Below, piece by piece: positions 53,647-64,000 of a stretch of 64,000 nucleotides of DNA; position 1 is the first letter of the stretch; each line of letters begins with the position of its first letter. The notes below the pieces were generated by a model, which did no database searches, was not told the origin of the DNA, and saw only the letters and a program-made list of their open reading frames with translations. The stretch spans positions 6,826,204 through 6,890,203 of the forward strand of contig NZ_JHEG04000001.1 of NCBI RefSeq assembly GCF_000760695.4, read 5' to 3'. Source of the DNA: Tolypothrix bouteillei VB521301. Its GTDB lineage: Bacteria; Cyanobacteriota; Cyanobacteriia; Cyanobacteriales; Nostocaceae. A program made the position numbers and the translations under genes.

Positions 53647-53932
53647 TGAAATCGCAATACGAAATGCCGCAGGAAATCCTCGTGGGAATCAGCCATTACA
53701 ATTACCACTTATTGCAACACTTGAACAACTACCTAATCCAAAAGACATTCTTCATAAACTTTTGTACGAAGCTAGTGGATTGACAGGTCGGAGACTAAAG
53801 CAATTTTCAGTTCACGAACGCGTTTACCGACTAGCAGAACTTATAAATGATTTTTCTCCCTTAAGAGCTTTACCCGCTTTTCAAATATTGGAAGCTGAGA
53901 TTGCACAAGTTATCCAAGAACAAGGTTGGTAA
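53639..53932 (+). pseudogene. C-terminal fragment of a DUF4276 protein
   Basis: The frame after TAG (53636-53638) has no start codon but encodes family-like sequence to TAA 53930-53932: FDEIAIRNAAGNPRGNQPL, LIATLEQLPNPKDILHKLLY, EASGLTGRRLKQFSVHERVY, RLAELINDFSPLRALPAFQI. This matches the C-terminus of DUF4276 proteins (Toprim-like) that accompany AAA ATPases. The N-terminal half is gone. Confidence 0.7.
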
Positions 53933-54296
53933 TTTCAATCAATATAACTAACAATAGGTGTATATAGATTACTTAAATGTCTACTACATACGCTCCTCTC
54001 ATCTCCCCTTATTAACCCTCTCCTAAGAAATCACAAGGTTTCTTACATCCATGAGGGACGATTGCCTCCGGCACGCTTTGCGAACGCTACCTAACAGCTT
54101 CTGTCACTCTAGGAAAAGAAAAATAAGAGCCAAATTTTTTACTCTAGACAGGGCGAGCATTTGAGCGTTTATTTTCTAACAAAATGTCTGAAATCAAGAT
54201 TTTTGGGACAAACTCTTACGCTGTGAGTATTCTAGATTATTCTCTCGCGAAAGTGATAAAAGAGGGTTAAGCTACGCTCTTGTAGCGGTTCGGGAG
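53933..54296. other. Spacer between the AAA/DUF4276 relic and rpoC2
   Basis: No open frame of note. Segments such as TCTCCCCTTATTAACCCTCT and CACGCTTTGCGAACGCTACC look like dispersed cyanobacterial repeats. Nothing else was recognised. Confidence 0.4.
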
Positions 54297-54328
54297 AAAA
54301 GAAAGCCCGCAGGCGCGGGCTTTCTTTT
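54297..54328. terminator. Bidirectional terminator at the end of the rpo operon
   Basis: A perfect 14-bp stem AAAAGAAAGCCCGC (54297-54310)/GCGGGCTTTCTTTT (54315-54328) with a 4-base loop. Runs of A and T on both arms give a T tract on either strand. It lies 35 bases beyond the rpoC2 stop. Confidence 0.88.
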
Positions 54329-54362
54329 GGAACCTTAGAATTTTATTCCAATGGCAATTTAT

Positions 54363-57300
54363 CTAGTACAAATCTTCATCCTCATCTTCGTCATCATTGC
54401 CGTAATCGTCGTCTTCTTCCACGAGGTCATCTTCAGGATCGATCGCAGTTGCATTTGTCAGCAACAAATCATCGTCATCCAAAATGTCCTTATCGGGAGT
54501 CCGTCTGAATCCATCTCCTCCTAACGTGGATGGAGGTTCGAGTTGATACGCACGGGCTGTGCGATCGTCCAAAACCATATCGAGTGGATCGTCAACTTCA
54601 TCCAAGACTCCACTACTCATATCAGTAGAGTAGTCCTCAATTGTACCTGTTTCCTCATAAGCATTGAACCCAGTACCGGCAGGAATCAGACGTCCGATAA
54701 TCACGTTTTCTTTCAAACCTCGCAGCCAGTCAGATTTACCTTCAATGGCTGCTTCGGTCAAGACCCTTGTTGTTTCTTGGAAGGATGCAGCTGAAATAAA
54801 GCTGTCGGTGTTCAAAGATGCTTTGGTGATACCTAGCAACACGGGCGTATACTGTGCTCTTGCACCGCCAGTAATTGCCATAGCTTCGTTGACCTGCTCG
54901 ATTTGGCGCAATTCCACCAATTCTCCAGGAAGCATTGTCGTATCTCCACCATCATCTACCCGTACTTTGGATGTCATCTGGCGGACAATCACTTCAATGT
55001 GTTTGTCAGCAATATCAATACCTTGGGATTGATAAACCGACTGCACTTCGTTCACTAAGAACGTCTGCACTTTTTGCAAGGCGAGACTTGCACAAGCATA
55101 AATTCCATCCTCAGAACCGAGATTAAAGAAAATTTCTAGAATTTCGTGAGGATTTGATGGACCGTCAGTAATTGCTTGTCCCGCAGCGACTGTTTGTCCA
55201 TCTGAGAGAATCAAGTTTTGTCCGGGTCCAATTGGATAATCTGTGACAACACCATTGGACTCAATGATTTTAACAGCGATCGCTTCATCGCCATCACCGT
55301 AAACTACCTTGAGTTCTCCAGAACGACGTGCTAAAACACACGCTTCTTTTGGTTTGCGAGCTTCCAGAAGTTCCTCAATCCTCGGCAAACCTTGGATGAT
55401 GTCTCCAGTTTTAGCTCGTTCAAACACCAACAGCACCAAGTTATCACCGCGCTGTACCAATCCACCGTCATCCACCTGCAACACCGCACCAGCACTGACT
55501 CGGTAAGGACGACCAACACGGATAGTCACAGTATAGGAAGTAGGAGCTGCAAGGGAGGCTTCGCCTGCTGTTGCTGCTGCTTCATCTGCCGCTACTTTCT
55601 TCACCTGTATAACTTGTCCGGATTCTTCAGCAAAGACTCCAGGAGCAATTTCTGCACCTTCGACGATTAAATCACCGGGTTTTACTTTTGGCACAGTGGT
55701 GATGTTATTAATTTTCACCAAATCGCTGTGACGCAGGATCAAACAACGGCGAACGGTTTCCGTTCCTTTTTGTACGCCCCGCACCATACCACCTTCTTTA
55801 CATAAGATTTGGGTACGTGCAACGACAGCTCCCTGGGCGATGGTTTGTCCATCTTCTACCTCCAGCGCTGTCGTGGTACTACCTTGGGTAGCATCAGCCG
55901 TGATGTCGCGACGGATAACTAAGGATTCCAGAATGACCAATTGCAAGCGCTGAATCTCTGGATTGTCGGGATCGTTCAGTAATTCAATATCTGCTGCAAG
56001 GGGGGAGGCGTTATGGTCTTGTTCTCCTTCGGTCTCGATTTCCAACACGAGTTGAGTGCGGAGTAATTCTACACCTTCCACGGTCTTGACGCGCTCGGAG
56101 TCTTTGTAAGGCAAACGCTGTACGGCTCGCAGTTGAATGGAACGCCCTGTTTGCTGGCTCACTGATGTAGTCGCTGGCACATCTGGGTTGTCTGGTACGG
56201 GGAACTCAACAACCGGACGGCTTAAAAGTGCTGGTCCTTCTGGTGATTCTACGTACTCGATATACCGCAACTCGTTCTTCACCTGTCCTAGTAATTCCTC
56301 ACCAGGTTGAACGAAAGTACCGTCTTTACCCATGACTGCTTCTGGGTCGTCTACCATGAGAAATTCTCCTGGTTTGATGACAACTTCCCTCAAGATGTCA
56401 TTTTTCTGGGTCACTTCTATCACACCGCTGTTTTGGCAGAAGATGTCTTTCACAACTTCCGTACCAGCTTCTACAAACTGACCGTCTTCCACCATTAGCA
56501 AGGAGATATCTTTGTTCACCTCGTGGGTTTCTTCAGGAATCCACAGCAAAGTACCGCCCTGTACGACTTCGTAACCTTGCTTCGCCTTACCCTTTTTCTG
56601 AACTTCGACACCCGCGTACTTCAGCAAGCCACCAGTCCTGGTGTGATAGCGATCGTCAATTAACTCCGCTACTACTTGACCGTTTTGAACTTTAGTTCCT
56701 GGGGTGGCTCGCAGGTGAAATTCCTGGTTATTGCCAGTTTTCACTAAATAGTTGTTACGACCTTGGCTGGTTTGAGCGGTGACTGTTGCGTTATCTAACA
56801 CCACCGAAGCAGTGATAATCTCAATTTCCCGCGTTCCCTTACCAGGGGTTGCTTCGGGTAACCGCACCACACCACCGTGCAATGTGGTTAACTTGGTTTC
56901 TCCTAAAACCCCATTGCTTTCTATAGTGTCGCCGTTGTTGACAACCAGCTCCGCACCAGGAGGTAAGTTATAAACTTCGCCTGACAGAATCCAAACCAAA
57001 CCACCTCTTGCGGCTGTTGTAGTGGTATTACCTTGACGGTCGGTTTTTTGTTCTGGAACAACGTCAGCGAACTTCACTTCTCCAGCCAAGTCAGAAGCCA
57101 CATCTTTCACCGCTTTTTCTGTGTTTGCACGAGTTGTGCGTCCACCAAGAGCGACTTCTGCTAGCAATTGACCTTTCTTAACTTTCTGTCCATCAACTAC
57201 GTACAGAGTTGAACCTTGGGTAACAGCGATGTCTGTAGAGGAGGCGTTTTCCTTCTGGTCCCCAGTTGCTATTTCCAAAGAAATGTTGCCATTCATTTCT

Positions 57301-58454
57301 ACATACTGGGCGTCTTCTCCGTGGCGGGTGCGGTAGGGTCTGAGACGCAATTTCTTGGAGTAGCGAACAGTACCTTCGCTTTCAGCACGGACTTGTTTTG
57401 CAACTTCACCTGAGAATACACCACCTGTGTGGAATGTACGCATTGTCAGCTGAGTACCCGGTTCACCGATACTCTGTGCTGCAATAATACCTACAGCTTC
57501 ACCCAAATCGACCCATTCTCCATGAGCCAAACTCCAGCCATAGCAGTGTTGGCAAACAGATCTTGCTGCTTCACAGGTGAGTGGCGATCGCACCATAACT
57601 TCGGTAATGCCAGATTTTTCTATCTTCTTCGCCAATTCTTCAGAAATAGAAGTATTCCGGGTCGCAATGACTTCACCTGTGGTGGGATGGATAACATCCT
57701 CGTTTAGAACCCGTCCAAACAAGCGTGTTGACAGGGAAATTAAGGTTTTACCACCTTCTTTCATCGCCACCAGAGGAATTCCTCTAGTAGTACCGCAATC
57801 AATTTCCCGAATAATCACATCCTGAGATACGTCCACCAGACGGCGGGTAAGATAACCAGAGTCCGCCGTCCGCAGTGCTGTATCTACCAGTCCTTTTCTC
57901 GCACCGTAAGAAGAAATAATGTATTCTGTTACGGTCAGCCCTTCACGGAAATTTGTTTTAATAGGCTGGTCAATAATTTCCCCTTGAGGATCAGCCATCA
58001 ATCCCCGCATTCCCACCAATTGGCGCACCTGGGAAATATTACCCCGTGCTCCAGAGAATGCCATCATGTATACAGAGTTGAGGGGGTTTGTTTTCTTAAA
58101 GTAGTTGACGACTTCATCTTTAAGCGCTTCACTCGTACCGTTCCAAGTATCAATTACTTTTTGGAACCGTTCTACTTCCGTAATTTCACCCCGTTGATAG
58201 CGTTCTTCAGTGGCTCGAATTTCTGCTTCTGCAGCTTCCAAAAGTTCTTTTTTAGAAGGTGGAACCATCAAATCATCAACACTAATGGAAACCCCTGCTT
58301 TTGTTGCATAGCGGAAACCCAAATCCTTTAATTTGTCCGCCATCATTGCCGTCCGCGCCGTACCGTAGTTAATGAAAGCCCAAGAAATCAGGTTTCTCAG
58401 TTGACCCTTGTCAACTACGCGGTTCCGGAAAATCATTTTTTCTGTCATAGTCAA
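54363..58454 (-). CDS. rpoC2: RNA polymerase subunit beta' (RpoC2)
   Basis: The C-terminal part of the split beta' subunit, 1,363 residues. It starts with the segment following the RpoC1 break ([20 protein letters not shown]) and contains the trigger loop/bridge region ([20 protein letters not shown]). The zinc-binding C-rich segment follows ([15 protein letters not shown]), then a very long SI3 insertion of sandwich-barrel hybrid motifs (~340-990) typical of cyanobacteria. The conserved end is [20 protein letters not shown] to [20 protein letters not shown]. The C-terminal tail is highly acidic. Last gene of the minus-strand rpoB-rpoC1-rpoC2 operon. Confidence 0.98.
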   Translation of the reverse strand: MTMTEKMIFRNRVVDKGQLRNLISWAFINYGTARTAMMADKLKDLGFRYATKAGVSISVDDLMVPPSKKELLEAAEAEIRATEERYQRGEITEVERFQKVIDTWNGTSEALKDEVVNYFKKTNPLNSVYMMAFSGARGNISQVRQLVGMRGLMADPQGEIIDQPIKTNFREGLTVTEYIISSYGARKGLVDTALRTADSGYLTRRLVDVSQDVIIREIDCGTTRGIPLVAMKEGGKTLISLSTRLFGRVLNEDVIHPTTGEVIATRNTSISEELAKKIEKSGITEVMVRSPLTCEAARSVCQHCYGWSLAHGEWVDLGEAVGIIAAQSIGEPGTQLTMRTFHTGGVFSGEVAKQVRAESEGTVRYSKKLRLRPYRTRHGEDAQYVEMNGNISLEIATGDQKENASSTDIAVTQGSTLYVVDGQKVKKGQLLAEVALGGRTTRANTEKAVKDVASDLAGEVKFADVVPEQKTDRQGNTTTTAARGGLVWILSGEVYNLPPGAELVVNNGDTIESNGVLGETKLTTLHGGVVRLPEATPGKGTREIEIITASVVLDNATVTAQTSQGRNNYLVKTGNNQEFHLRATPGTKVQNGQVVAELIDDRYHTRTGGLLKYAGVEVQKKGKAKQGYEVVQGGTLLWIPEETHEVNKDISLLMVEDGQFVEAGTEVVKDIFCQNSGVIEVTQKNDILREVVIKPGEFLMVDDPEAVMGKDGTFVQPGEELLGQVKNELRYIEYVESPEGPALLSRPVVEFPVPDNPDVPATTSVSQQTGRSIQLRAVQRLPYKDSERVKTVEGVELLRTQLVLEIETEGEQDHNASPLAADIELLNDPDNPEIQRLQLVILESLVIRRDITADATQGSTTTALEVEDGQTIAQGAVVARTQILCKEGGMVRGVQKGTETVRRCLILRHSDLVKINNITTVPKVKPGDLIVEGAEIAPGVFAEESGQVIQVKKVAADEAAATAGEASLAAPTSYTVTIRVGRPYRVSAGAVLQVDDGGLVQRGDNLVLLVFERAKTGDIIQGLPRIEELLEARKPKEACVLARRSGELKVVYGDGDEAIAVKIIESNGVVTDYPIGPGQNLILSDGQTVAAGQAITDGPSNPHEILEIFFNLGSEDGIYACASLALQKVQTFLVNEVQSVYQSQGIDIADKHIEVIVRQMTSKVRVDDGGDTTMLPGELVELRQIEQVNEAMAITGGARAQYTPVLLGITKASLNTDSFISAASFQETTRVLTEAAIEGKSDWLRGLKENVIIGRLIPAGTGFNAYEETGTIEDYSTDMSSGVLDEVDDPLDMVLDDRTARAYQLEPPSTLGGDGFRRTPDKDILDDDDLLLTNATAIDPEDDLVEEDDDYGNDDEDEDEDLY

Positions 58455-58575
58455 TGAATTATGAATTATGAATTATGAATTATGAATTATGAAGTTTGAA
58501 TTTATGAAGTTTGAATTATGAATTCAGGTTTTATCATTCATAATTTTTTCATCATTCAGCATTCATAATTCATCA
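58447..58575. repeat. GAATTAT heptad array between rpoC1 and rpoC2
   Basis: Five or more tandem TGAATTA units (TGAATTATGAATTATGAATT) are followed by an inverted TTCATAATTCATCATTTTC-type tail, giving dyad symmetry inside the operon. Confidence 0.8.
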
Positions 58576-58580
58576 TTTTC

Positions 58581-60458
58581 TTAGCTTGCCAGTGCTTCTT
58601 GAATCGCTTTATTGTAAATAACGCGACCTGGAGTTGTCCGAATATACTGAGAAATCATCTCACCTTGAGCATCTTCTCGGACGCGGCGGAACTTATACAT
58701 TAACGTGCGAGTTCCATCTTCGTTCGTTGTCACTTCTACTGGTTCTGTATCTGCTTCACCAGACTCTACTTCGCCATCAAACCTTACATAGATATAAGCG
58801 TGCAGTTCCACTTGCTTCTGGTCGTAAGCCATAATGACATCATCTAAAGAAGCAAAGTAGCGTCCTGCGCCTTTTTTGGCGTTGGGATTTTCTGCTGTTA
58901 AGTAATACGCTCCCAAAACCATGTCTTGGCTGGGTGTAATAATTGGCTTACCAGTCGCTGGTGACAAAACGTTATTAGATGCCAACATCAGTAGCCGCGC
59001 TTCTGCTTGAGATTCCAAAGACAATGGTACGTGTACCGCCATTTGGTCACCATCAAAGTCAGCATTAAACGCCGGACACACAAGTGGGTGCAATTGAATC
59101 GCCCTTCCTTCCACCAAAATTGGTTCAAACGCTTGGATACCCAAACGGTGTAGTGTTGGCGCACGGTTAAGCAAGACGGGGTGTCCTTCAATCACTTCTT
59201 CCAAAACATCCCAAACGCTGGGATCGGAACGAGAAATTAGCTTTTTCGCAGCTTTGATGTTATTCACCATACCGCTCTTAATCAGTCGATGGATAACAAA
59301 CGGTTGGAATAACTCAATTGCCATTTCTCTAGGCAAACCGCACTGGTGAATGTGGAGTTTTGGTCCTACCACAATGACCGAACGTCCGGAGTAGTCAACC
59401 CGTTTACCCAACAAGTTTTGACGGAAACGACCTTGCTTACCTTCAATAATGTCGGATAGAGATTTTAGCGGTCTGTTATTTGCTCCAACAACGGTGCGTC
59501 CCCGACGACCGTTATCAATCAAAGCATCCACTGCTTCTTGCAGCATTCGCTTTTCGTTCCGAACAATAATTTCTGGAGCTAAAATTTCCTGCAAACGAGC
59601 GAGACGGTTGTTGCGGTTGATAACTCGACGATAAAGGTCGTTCAAGTCGCTGGTTGCAAATCGTCCACCATCAAGCTGTACCATTGGGCGCAAGTCTGGA
59701 GGGATCACGGGGATCACCGTCATGACCATCCATTCTGGTTTAGAACCAGTTGCAATAAAGTTGTCAATAACCCTTAAGCGCTTAATTAACTTTGCTCGCT
59801 TTTGTCCTTTAGCTGTAGTAATTTCTTCTCGCAAAGATTCCGCTTCTTGCTCTAAGTTAATATCCGCAAGCAACCGCAAAAGCGCTTCCGCACCAATACC
59901 TACCTCTACCCCAGAGAGGGTAGAATCTTCAGCATAAATTTGGTCTTCTATTTCCAACCACTGGTCTTCACTTAGAAGTTGTTTGTAACTTAAAGTTTCT
60001 GCATTCCCTTGATTGAGAACAACGTAGGAGTTGAAATAAACAATTTGTTCTACATCCCGCAAAGGCATATCTAGCAGGATAGCGATATAGCTGGGAATCC
60101 CTTTAAGATACCAAACGTGAGCGACTGGAGCAGCGAGCTTAATATAGCCCATGCGGTGGCGGCGCACGCGAGATTCAGTAACTTCTACACCGCAACGTTC
60201 GCACACGATTCCACGGTGACGGACTCTCTTATATTTTCCGCAGTGACATTCCCAATCTTTCGCCGGACCAAAAATTCGCTCGCAGAACAAGCCATCCATC
60301 TCTGGCTTTAAAGTCCGGTAATTTATTGTCTCTGGCTTGGTCACTTCACCTACGACTTGACCGTTAGGTAGAGTTCTTTCACCCCAAGCTCGAATCCGTT
60401 CGGGGGAAGCCAACCCAATTTTAACATAGTCAAACTGATTGTTTTGTGCTGCTCTCAT
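58581..60458 (-). CDS. rpoC1: RNA polymerase subunit gamma (RpoC1)
   Basis: The N-terminal part of the split beta' subunit, separate in cyanobacteria and plastids; 625 residues. It has the N-terminal zinc finger ([20 protein letters not shown], ~70-90), clamp helices ([20 protein letters not shown]), the rudder/lid region ([20 protein letters not shown]) and the absolutely conserved catalytic Mg motif NADFDGDQM in [22 protein letters not shown] 60458 gives [20 protein letters not shown], the usual start. It is flanked on both sides by GAATTAT heptad arrays. Confidence 0.98.
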   Translation of the reverse strand: MRAAQNNQFDYVKIGLASPERIRAWGERTLPNGQVVGEVTKPETINYRTLKPEMDGLFCERIFGPAKDWECHCGKYKRVRHRGIVCERCGVEVTESRVRRHRMGYIKLAAPVAHVWYLKGIPSYIAILLDMPLRDVEQIVYFNSYVVLNQGNAETLSYKQLLSEDQWLEIEDQIYAEDSTLSGVEVGIGAEALLRLLADINLEQEAESLREEITTAKGQKRAKLIKRLRVIDNFIATGSKPEWMVMTVIPVIPPDLRPMVQLDGGRFATSDLNDLYRRVINRNNRLARLQEILAPEIIVRNEKRMLQEAVDALIDNGRRGRTVVGANNRPLKSLSDIIEGKQGRFRQNLLGKRVDYSGRSVIVVGPKLHIHQCGLPREMAIELFQPFVIHRLIKSGMVNNIKAAKKLISRSDPSVWDVLEEVIEGHPVLLNRAPTLHRLGIQAFEPILVEGRAIQLHPLVCPAFNADFDGDQMAVHVPLSLESQAEARLLMLASNNVLSPATGKPIITPSQDMVLGAYYLTAENPNAKKGAGRYFASLDDVIMAYDQKQVELHAYIYVRFDGEVESGEADTEPVEVTTNEDGTRTLMYKFRRVREDAQGEMISQYIRTTPGRVIYNKAIQEALAS

Positions 60459-60459
60459 T

Positions 60460-60562
60460 TGAATGATGAATTATAAATTATGAATTATGAATTGAGAGTT
60501 ATGAATGATGAATGATGAATTATGAATTGAATATTTCATCATTCATCATTCATCGTTCATAA
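60460..60562. repeat. GAATTAT heptad array between rpoB and rpoC1
   Basis: TGAATTATAAATTATGAATT units and TGAATGATGAATGATGAATT are followed by inverted TTCATCATTCATCATTCATC, again dyad-symmetric. It fills the whole spacer, so rpoC1 translation must start from repeat-derived sequence. Confidence 0.8.
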
Positions 60563-60565
60563 TTT

Positions 60566-63500
60566 TTACTCTTCGTCGTCCATTGAATCGCGGGAGAGAG
60601 ATTCGTAGGTTGGACGTGGGGGTGTGCGACGGTTTCCTTGGTCTGCCATTAAGTCAACTTCCACATCCAAGGAACTGCCATCTGTTTGTGTTTCCACTTT
60701 GTGAACGGCAATGTCCAATCCCAGCGATTGCAGCTCTCGCATCAAAACTTTGAAGGATTCTGGTGTACCGGGTCGCGGAATTGCTTTTCCTTTAACGATC
60801 GCGTTCAATGCTTCATTTCGTCCCTGCATGTCATCTGACTTCACAGTCAGCAATTCTTGCAAGGTGTAAGCCGCACCAAACGCTTCCAATGCCCACACCT
60901 CCATTTCTCCAAATCGCTGACCGCCTTGCTGTGCTTTACCACCCAGAGGCTGTTGTGTCACCAAGGAGTAAGGTCCAGTGGAGCGGGCGTGAATCTTGTC
61001 GTCTACTAAGTGAACCAGCTTGAGCATGTAAGCCACGCCTATGGTGATCGGTCTGTCAAAAGGTTCGCCAGTCCGACCGTCGTACACGGTGATTTTGCCC
61101 GGATTGTCTGGGTTGTAAACCCAAGTTTTCCCTGTTTCGTCCCGTGCTTCTTGTAACTTGCCATGAACGATGCTGCGGGATGATTCTTCTCCGTACATTT
61201 CATCAAAAGGAGTCAGCTTAAACCTCACACCCAAATTGTGACCCGCCCAACCCAACAGACACTCAAACACTTGTCCGACGTTCATCCGGCTGGGTACGCC
61301 AAGAGGGTTGAGAACAATATCTACAGGAGAACCATCTGGCAAGTAAGGCATATCTTCTACGGGCAGAATTTTGGAAATAATTCCTTTATTTCCGTGGCGT
61401 CCCGCCATTTTGTCGCCCACTTGGATTTTCCGCTTTTGAGCGACGTACACTCGCACCACCATATTTGCCCCTGGTGGTAACTCATCCCCTTGTTCGCGAG
61501 TGAACAAGCGCACGTCTACAACACGTCCCTTTTCACCGTTGGGAACTCGCAGGGAGTTATCTCTCACATCCCGTGCTTTTTCCCCGAAGATTGCCCGCAG
61601 GAGTTTTTCTTCCGGAGGCTGGTCTGATTCCCCTTTCGGAGTCACTTTCCCAACTAAGATGTCTCCAGATTCCACCCACGCCCCAATGCGAATGATCCCC
61701 TGTTCGTCTAACTGACGCAACGCATCTTCACCAACGTTGGGAATTTCGCGAGTGATTTCTTCCGGACCGAGTTTGGTTTGTCTTGCCTCAATTTCATATT
61801 TTTCAATGTGAATTGAGGTATAAATATCATCCTGCACCAGTCGCTCGGAAATCAAAATGGCGTCTTCGTAGTTGTATCCTTCCCAAGGCATATATGCAAC
61901 GACAATATTTTGTCCGAGCGCCAATTCACCACCTTCGGTGGAAGAACCGTCAGCCAAAACCTGACCCGCGACAACTCTTTCCCCCATATAAACCAGAGGT
62001 TTCTGGTTGAGACAAGTATCTTGGTTGGAACGCTGGTACTTGGAAATTGTGTACTCTATTTCCAATCCTTTGGAACTGTTGTTGCTCTGGCGGTGACCGA
62101 TCGCTGCCAGTTGAGAGGGATCGCTGACCCGCACCCGAATTTTATTGGCATCAACATAAACCACTTCACCATCAGTGCGGGAGACGATCACCATACCTGA
62201 GTCTCTCGCGCCCTGAGCTTCCAAACCCGTTCCTACCAGCGGTCGTTCTGGTTTGAGCAATGGTACTGCTTGGCGTTGCATGTTCGATCCCATCAGAGCG
62301 CGGTTTGCGTCATCGTGCTCTAGGAACGGAATCATACTCGTAGCAACCGACACAATCTGTACGGGGGAAACGGCTACGTAGTCTACTTGCTCTGGTGTGG
62401 TGGAAGAAAATTCCTGACGGTAGCGTACCGTGACGGTGGGTCCTAGAATGTTGCCATTTTCATCAAGGGGGAGGTCACCTGCAGCCACCCTGAGATCGTC
62501 TTCTTCATCGGCTGTCATGTATACCGCCGGCAGATCGAACCGTACCTTACCGTTCTCTACTCTTCGGAAAGGAGTTTCTAAGAAACCGTACAAGTTAACG
62601 CGAGCATGGGTTGCCAAAGAACCAATCAAACCAGCGTTTGGACCTTCTGGCGTTTCCACCGGACAAATGCGTCCGTAGTGTGATGGGTGAATGTCTCGCA
62701 CCGCAAAGCCCGCACGTTCGCGAGTCAAACCGCCAGGACCCAAGGCTGACAAACGCCGCTTGTGGGTCAGTTCCGCCAGAGGGTTGGTTTGATCCATGAA
62801 CTGAGACAATTGCGAGGAGCCAAAGAATTCTTTAATGGCTGCTACTAAGGGTTTGGGGTTCACCAAAGAAGCGGGTGTCAGTGATTCTGCATCCGATACG
62901 GTCATTCTTTCCCGAATAATCCTCTCCAAGCGGTTTAAACCCACCCGCACTTGGTTTTGCAGCAATTCGCCCACGCTTCTTACCCGACGGTTACCTAAAT
63001 GGTCGATATCATCGGTACTACCAATGTCAAACTCCAAGTTAATTAAGTAATCAACCGCCGCCAAAATATCTTGGGGTGTCAGAACGCGTATGGGTTCTGG
63101 GACTTGCAAACCCAATTTCTTATTGAGCTTGTAGCGTCCTACTCGACCCAGGTCATAGCGTTTGGCATCAAAAAAGCGCGAATCTAATAACTGTTGTCCC
63201 CCCAATACTGTGGGTGGTTCTCCGGGTCGGAGTTTGCGATACAACTCCATCAAGGCTTCTTCTTCTGAGAATTGCCCTTCTTTTTCAATGGTTTTTTGGA
63301 AGTACTCTGGGTGACGCAAGGCGTCAAAAATTTCGTTGTCTGATAATCCCAAAGCTTTGAGAAGGACCTGCGCTGACAGTTTGCGGGTTTTATCGATTCT
63401 TACCCACACCAAGTCATTACGGTCTGTTTCAAATTTCAGCCATGCGCCTCTATTGGGGATTAAGCTAGCTGAGTAGGTACGGCGACCGTTTTTATCAATT

Positions 63501-63913
63501 TCTGATTTGTAGTAAACCCCAGGGCTTCTGACTATCTGGTTTACAATGACTCGTTCGGCACCGTTAATAATGAAGGTACCTCTGTCTGTCATCAAAGGCA
63601 AATCTCCGATAAAGACTTCTTGCTCTTTGATTTCTCCGGTTTCTTTGTTAATCAAACGGGTTGGTACATACATTTGTACTGCGTAGGTACTATCCCGCCG
63701 TTTTGCTTCTTCAACACTGTACTTGGGCTCTTTGAGCTTGTAGTTATGACCTAAAAAGTGCAGCTCTAGTTTGCCTGTATAGTCTGTAATAGGACTAAAA
63801 GAGTTGAGTTCTTCTATCAACCCTTCTTCTAGAAACCAGCGAAAACTAGCTCGCTGAATTTCTATCAAGTCGGGTAGCATAAAGGCGGGTTCCATCATTG
63901 ATTCGTTAGTCAT
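60566..63913 (-). CDS. rpoB: RNA polymerase subunit beta (RpoB)
   Basis: The catalytic beta subunit, 1,115 residues as usual for cyanobacteria (shorter than E. coli). Seen: [20 protein letters not shown] near the start, the rifampicin-pocket region ([37 protein letters not shown]), [20 protein letters not shown], and near the end [20 protein letters not shown]. The C-terminal tail ([20 protein letters not shown]) is variable. The upstream spacer reaches the window edge; no promoter can be assigned. Confidence 0.98.
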   Translation of the reverse strand: MTNESMMEPAFMLPDLIEIQRASFRWFLEEGLIEELNSFSPITDYTGKLELHFLGHNYKLKEPKYSVEEAKRRDSTYAVQMYVPTRLINKETGEIKEQEVFIGDLPLMTDRGTFIINGAERVIVNQIVRSPGVYYKSEIDKNGRRTYSASLIPNRGAWLKFETDRNDLVWVRIDKTRKLSAQVLLKALGLSDNEIFDALRHPEYFQKTIEKEGQFSEEEALMELYRKLRPGEPPTVLGGQQLLDSRFFDAKRYDLGRVGRYKLNKKLGLQVPEPIRVLTPQDILAAVDYLINLEFDIGSTDDIDHLGNRRVRSVGELLQNQVRVGLNRLERIIRERMTVSDAESLTPASLVNPKPLVAAIKEFFGSSQLSQFMDQTNPLAELTHKRRLSALGPGGLTRERAGFAVRDIHPSHYGRICPVETPEGPNAGLIGSLATHARVNLYGFLETPFRRVENGKVRFDLPAVYMTADEEDDLRVAAGDLPLDENGNILGPTVTVRYRQEFSSTTPEQVDYVAVSPVQIVSVATSMIPFLEHDDANRALMGSNMQRQAVPLLKPERPLVGTGLEAQGARDSGMVIVSRTDGEVVYVDANKIRVRVSDPSQLAAIGHRQSNNSSKGLEIEYTISKYQRSNQDTCLNQKPLVYMGERVVAGQVLADGSSTEGGELALGQNIVVAYMPWEGYNYEDAILISERLVQDDIYTSIHIEKYEIEARQTKLGPEEITREIPNVGEDALRQLDEQGIIRIGAWVESGDILVGKVTPKGESDQPPEEKLLRAIFGEKARDVRDNSLRVPNGEKGRVVDVRLFTREQGDELPPGANMVVRVYVAQKRKIQVGDKMAGRHGNKGIISKILPVEDMPYLPDGSPVDIVLNPLGVPSRMNVGQVFECLLGWAGHNLGVRFKLTPFDEMYGEESSRSIVHGKLQEARDETGKTWVYNPDNPGKITVYDGRTGEPFDRPITIGVAYMLKLVHLVDDKIHARSTGPYSLVTQQPLGGKAQQGGQRFGEMEVWALEAFGAAYTLQELLTVKSDDMQGRNEALNAIVKGKAIPRPGTPESFKVLMRELQSLGLDIAVHKVETQTDGSSLDVEVDLMADQGNRRTPPRPTYESLSRDSMDDEE

Positions 63914-64000
63914 GCCTCTACCTTTGTCAACTAATTTTTACTTCAATTACGTGTGTGGGAACTTCTCCTCATACCACCTGCAACTCTTGTAGATGCGGGC

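Noticed and set aside
54363..60458. Split beta' subunit as a gene fission event
   Set aside because: The rpoC1/rpoC2 split is normal for cyanobacteria and plastids.

Overview
The window looks like a chromosome segment of a filamentous, probably Nostocales-type, cyanobacterium. The evidence is the HIP1 octamer GCGATCGC scattered through genes and spacers, an RNA polymerase split into RpoB-RpoC1-RpoC2, clock and phycobilisome genes (SasA, RpaB, NblB), NDH and cytochrome b6f assembly factors (CRR7, CCB-type), cyanobacteria-restricted DUF families (DUF760, DUF1400, DUF2854, DUF3493, DUF3865), and abundant short heptad repeats (STRR type) in the spacers. The species cannot be named from the sequence alone.

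Layout. 1-4.7 kb: 3' two-thirds of carB (with an in-frame low-complexity insert), a group 2 sigma factor, a DUF760 protein and a MutT-type Nudix hydrolase. 5-14.7 kb: sasA, an SLH lipoprotein, an M42 aminopeptidase, a CBS protein, nblB, a LEVG-type PEP-CTERM protein, a DUF456 membrane protein, a CCB-type heme attachment factor and rpaB. 14.8-27.7 kb: radA, a PhnD-like lipoprotein, two Ser/Thr kinases (one with WD40 repeats) flanking two tandem heme-binding DUF3365-HAMP proteins, a lone HicB-like protein, a Clp-fold membrane protease, a peptidoglycan-binding protein and a membrane protein with a voltage-sensor-like segment. 27.8-34.2 kb: the translation operon rimP-nusA-ylxR-infB, preceded by a predicted structured leader RNA that ends in an intrinsic terminator. 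34.5-41.8 kb: small conserved proteins, a frameshifted DUF1400 gene, a beta-helix/SLH protein, tRNA-Thr(CGT) followed by a PhoD phosphatase relic, a REC-GGDEF protein, crr7, a DUF2854 protein and a receiver-only regulator. 42-47.2 kb: ppk1 and a 954-residue permease-PAS-histidine kinase fusion. 47.7-52.9 kb: a SET-domain gene paired with a DUF3865 (heme-oxygenase-fold) gene, a MIF-like tautomerase, cobM, lgt, and coaD overlapping a DivIVA-like gene. 53-54 kb: deletion-fused remains of an AAA ATPase/DUF4276 pair. 54.3-63.9 kb: rpoB-rpoC1-rpoC2 on the minus strand.

Most of the window is housekeeping and signalling. The parts most worth a second look are the SET + DUF3865 pair, the permease-kinase fusion, the leader RNA before rimP, the tandem heme-sensor proteins between kinases, and the behaviour of the repeats. 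The repeats supply stop codons, form long dyads, sit inside the rpo operon and appear to have entered carB in frame. No CRISPR array, complete transposase gene, rRNA or prophage was seen. Domain names come from recognising the sequences by eye; no database search was run.
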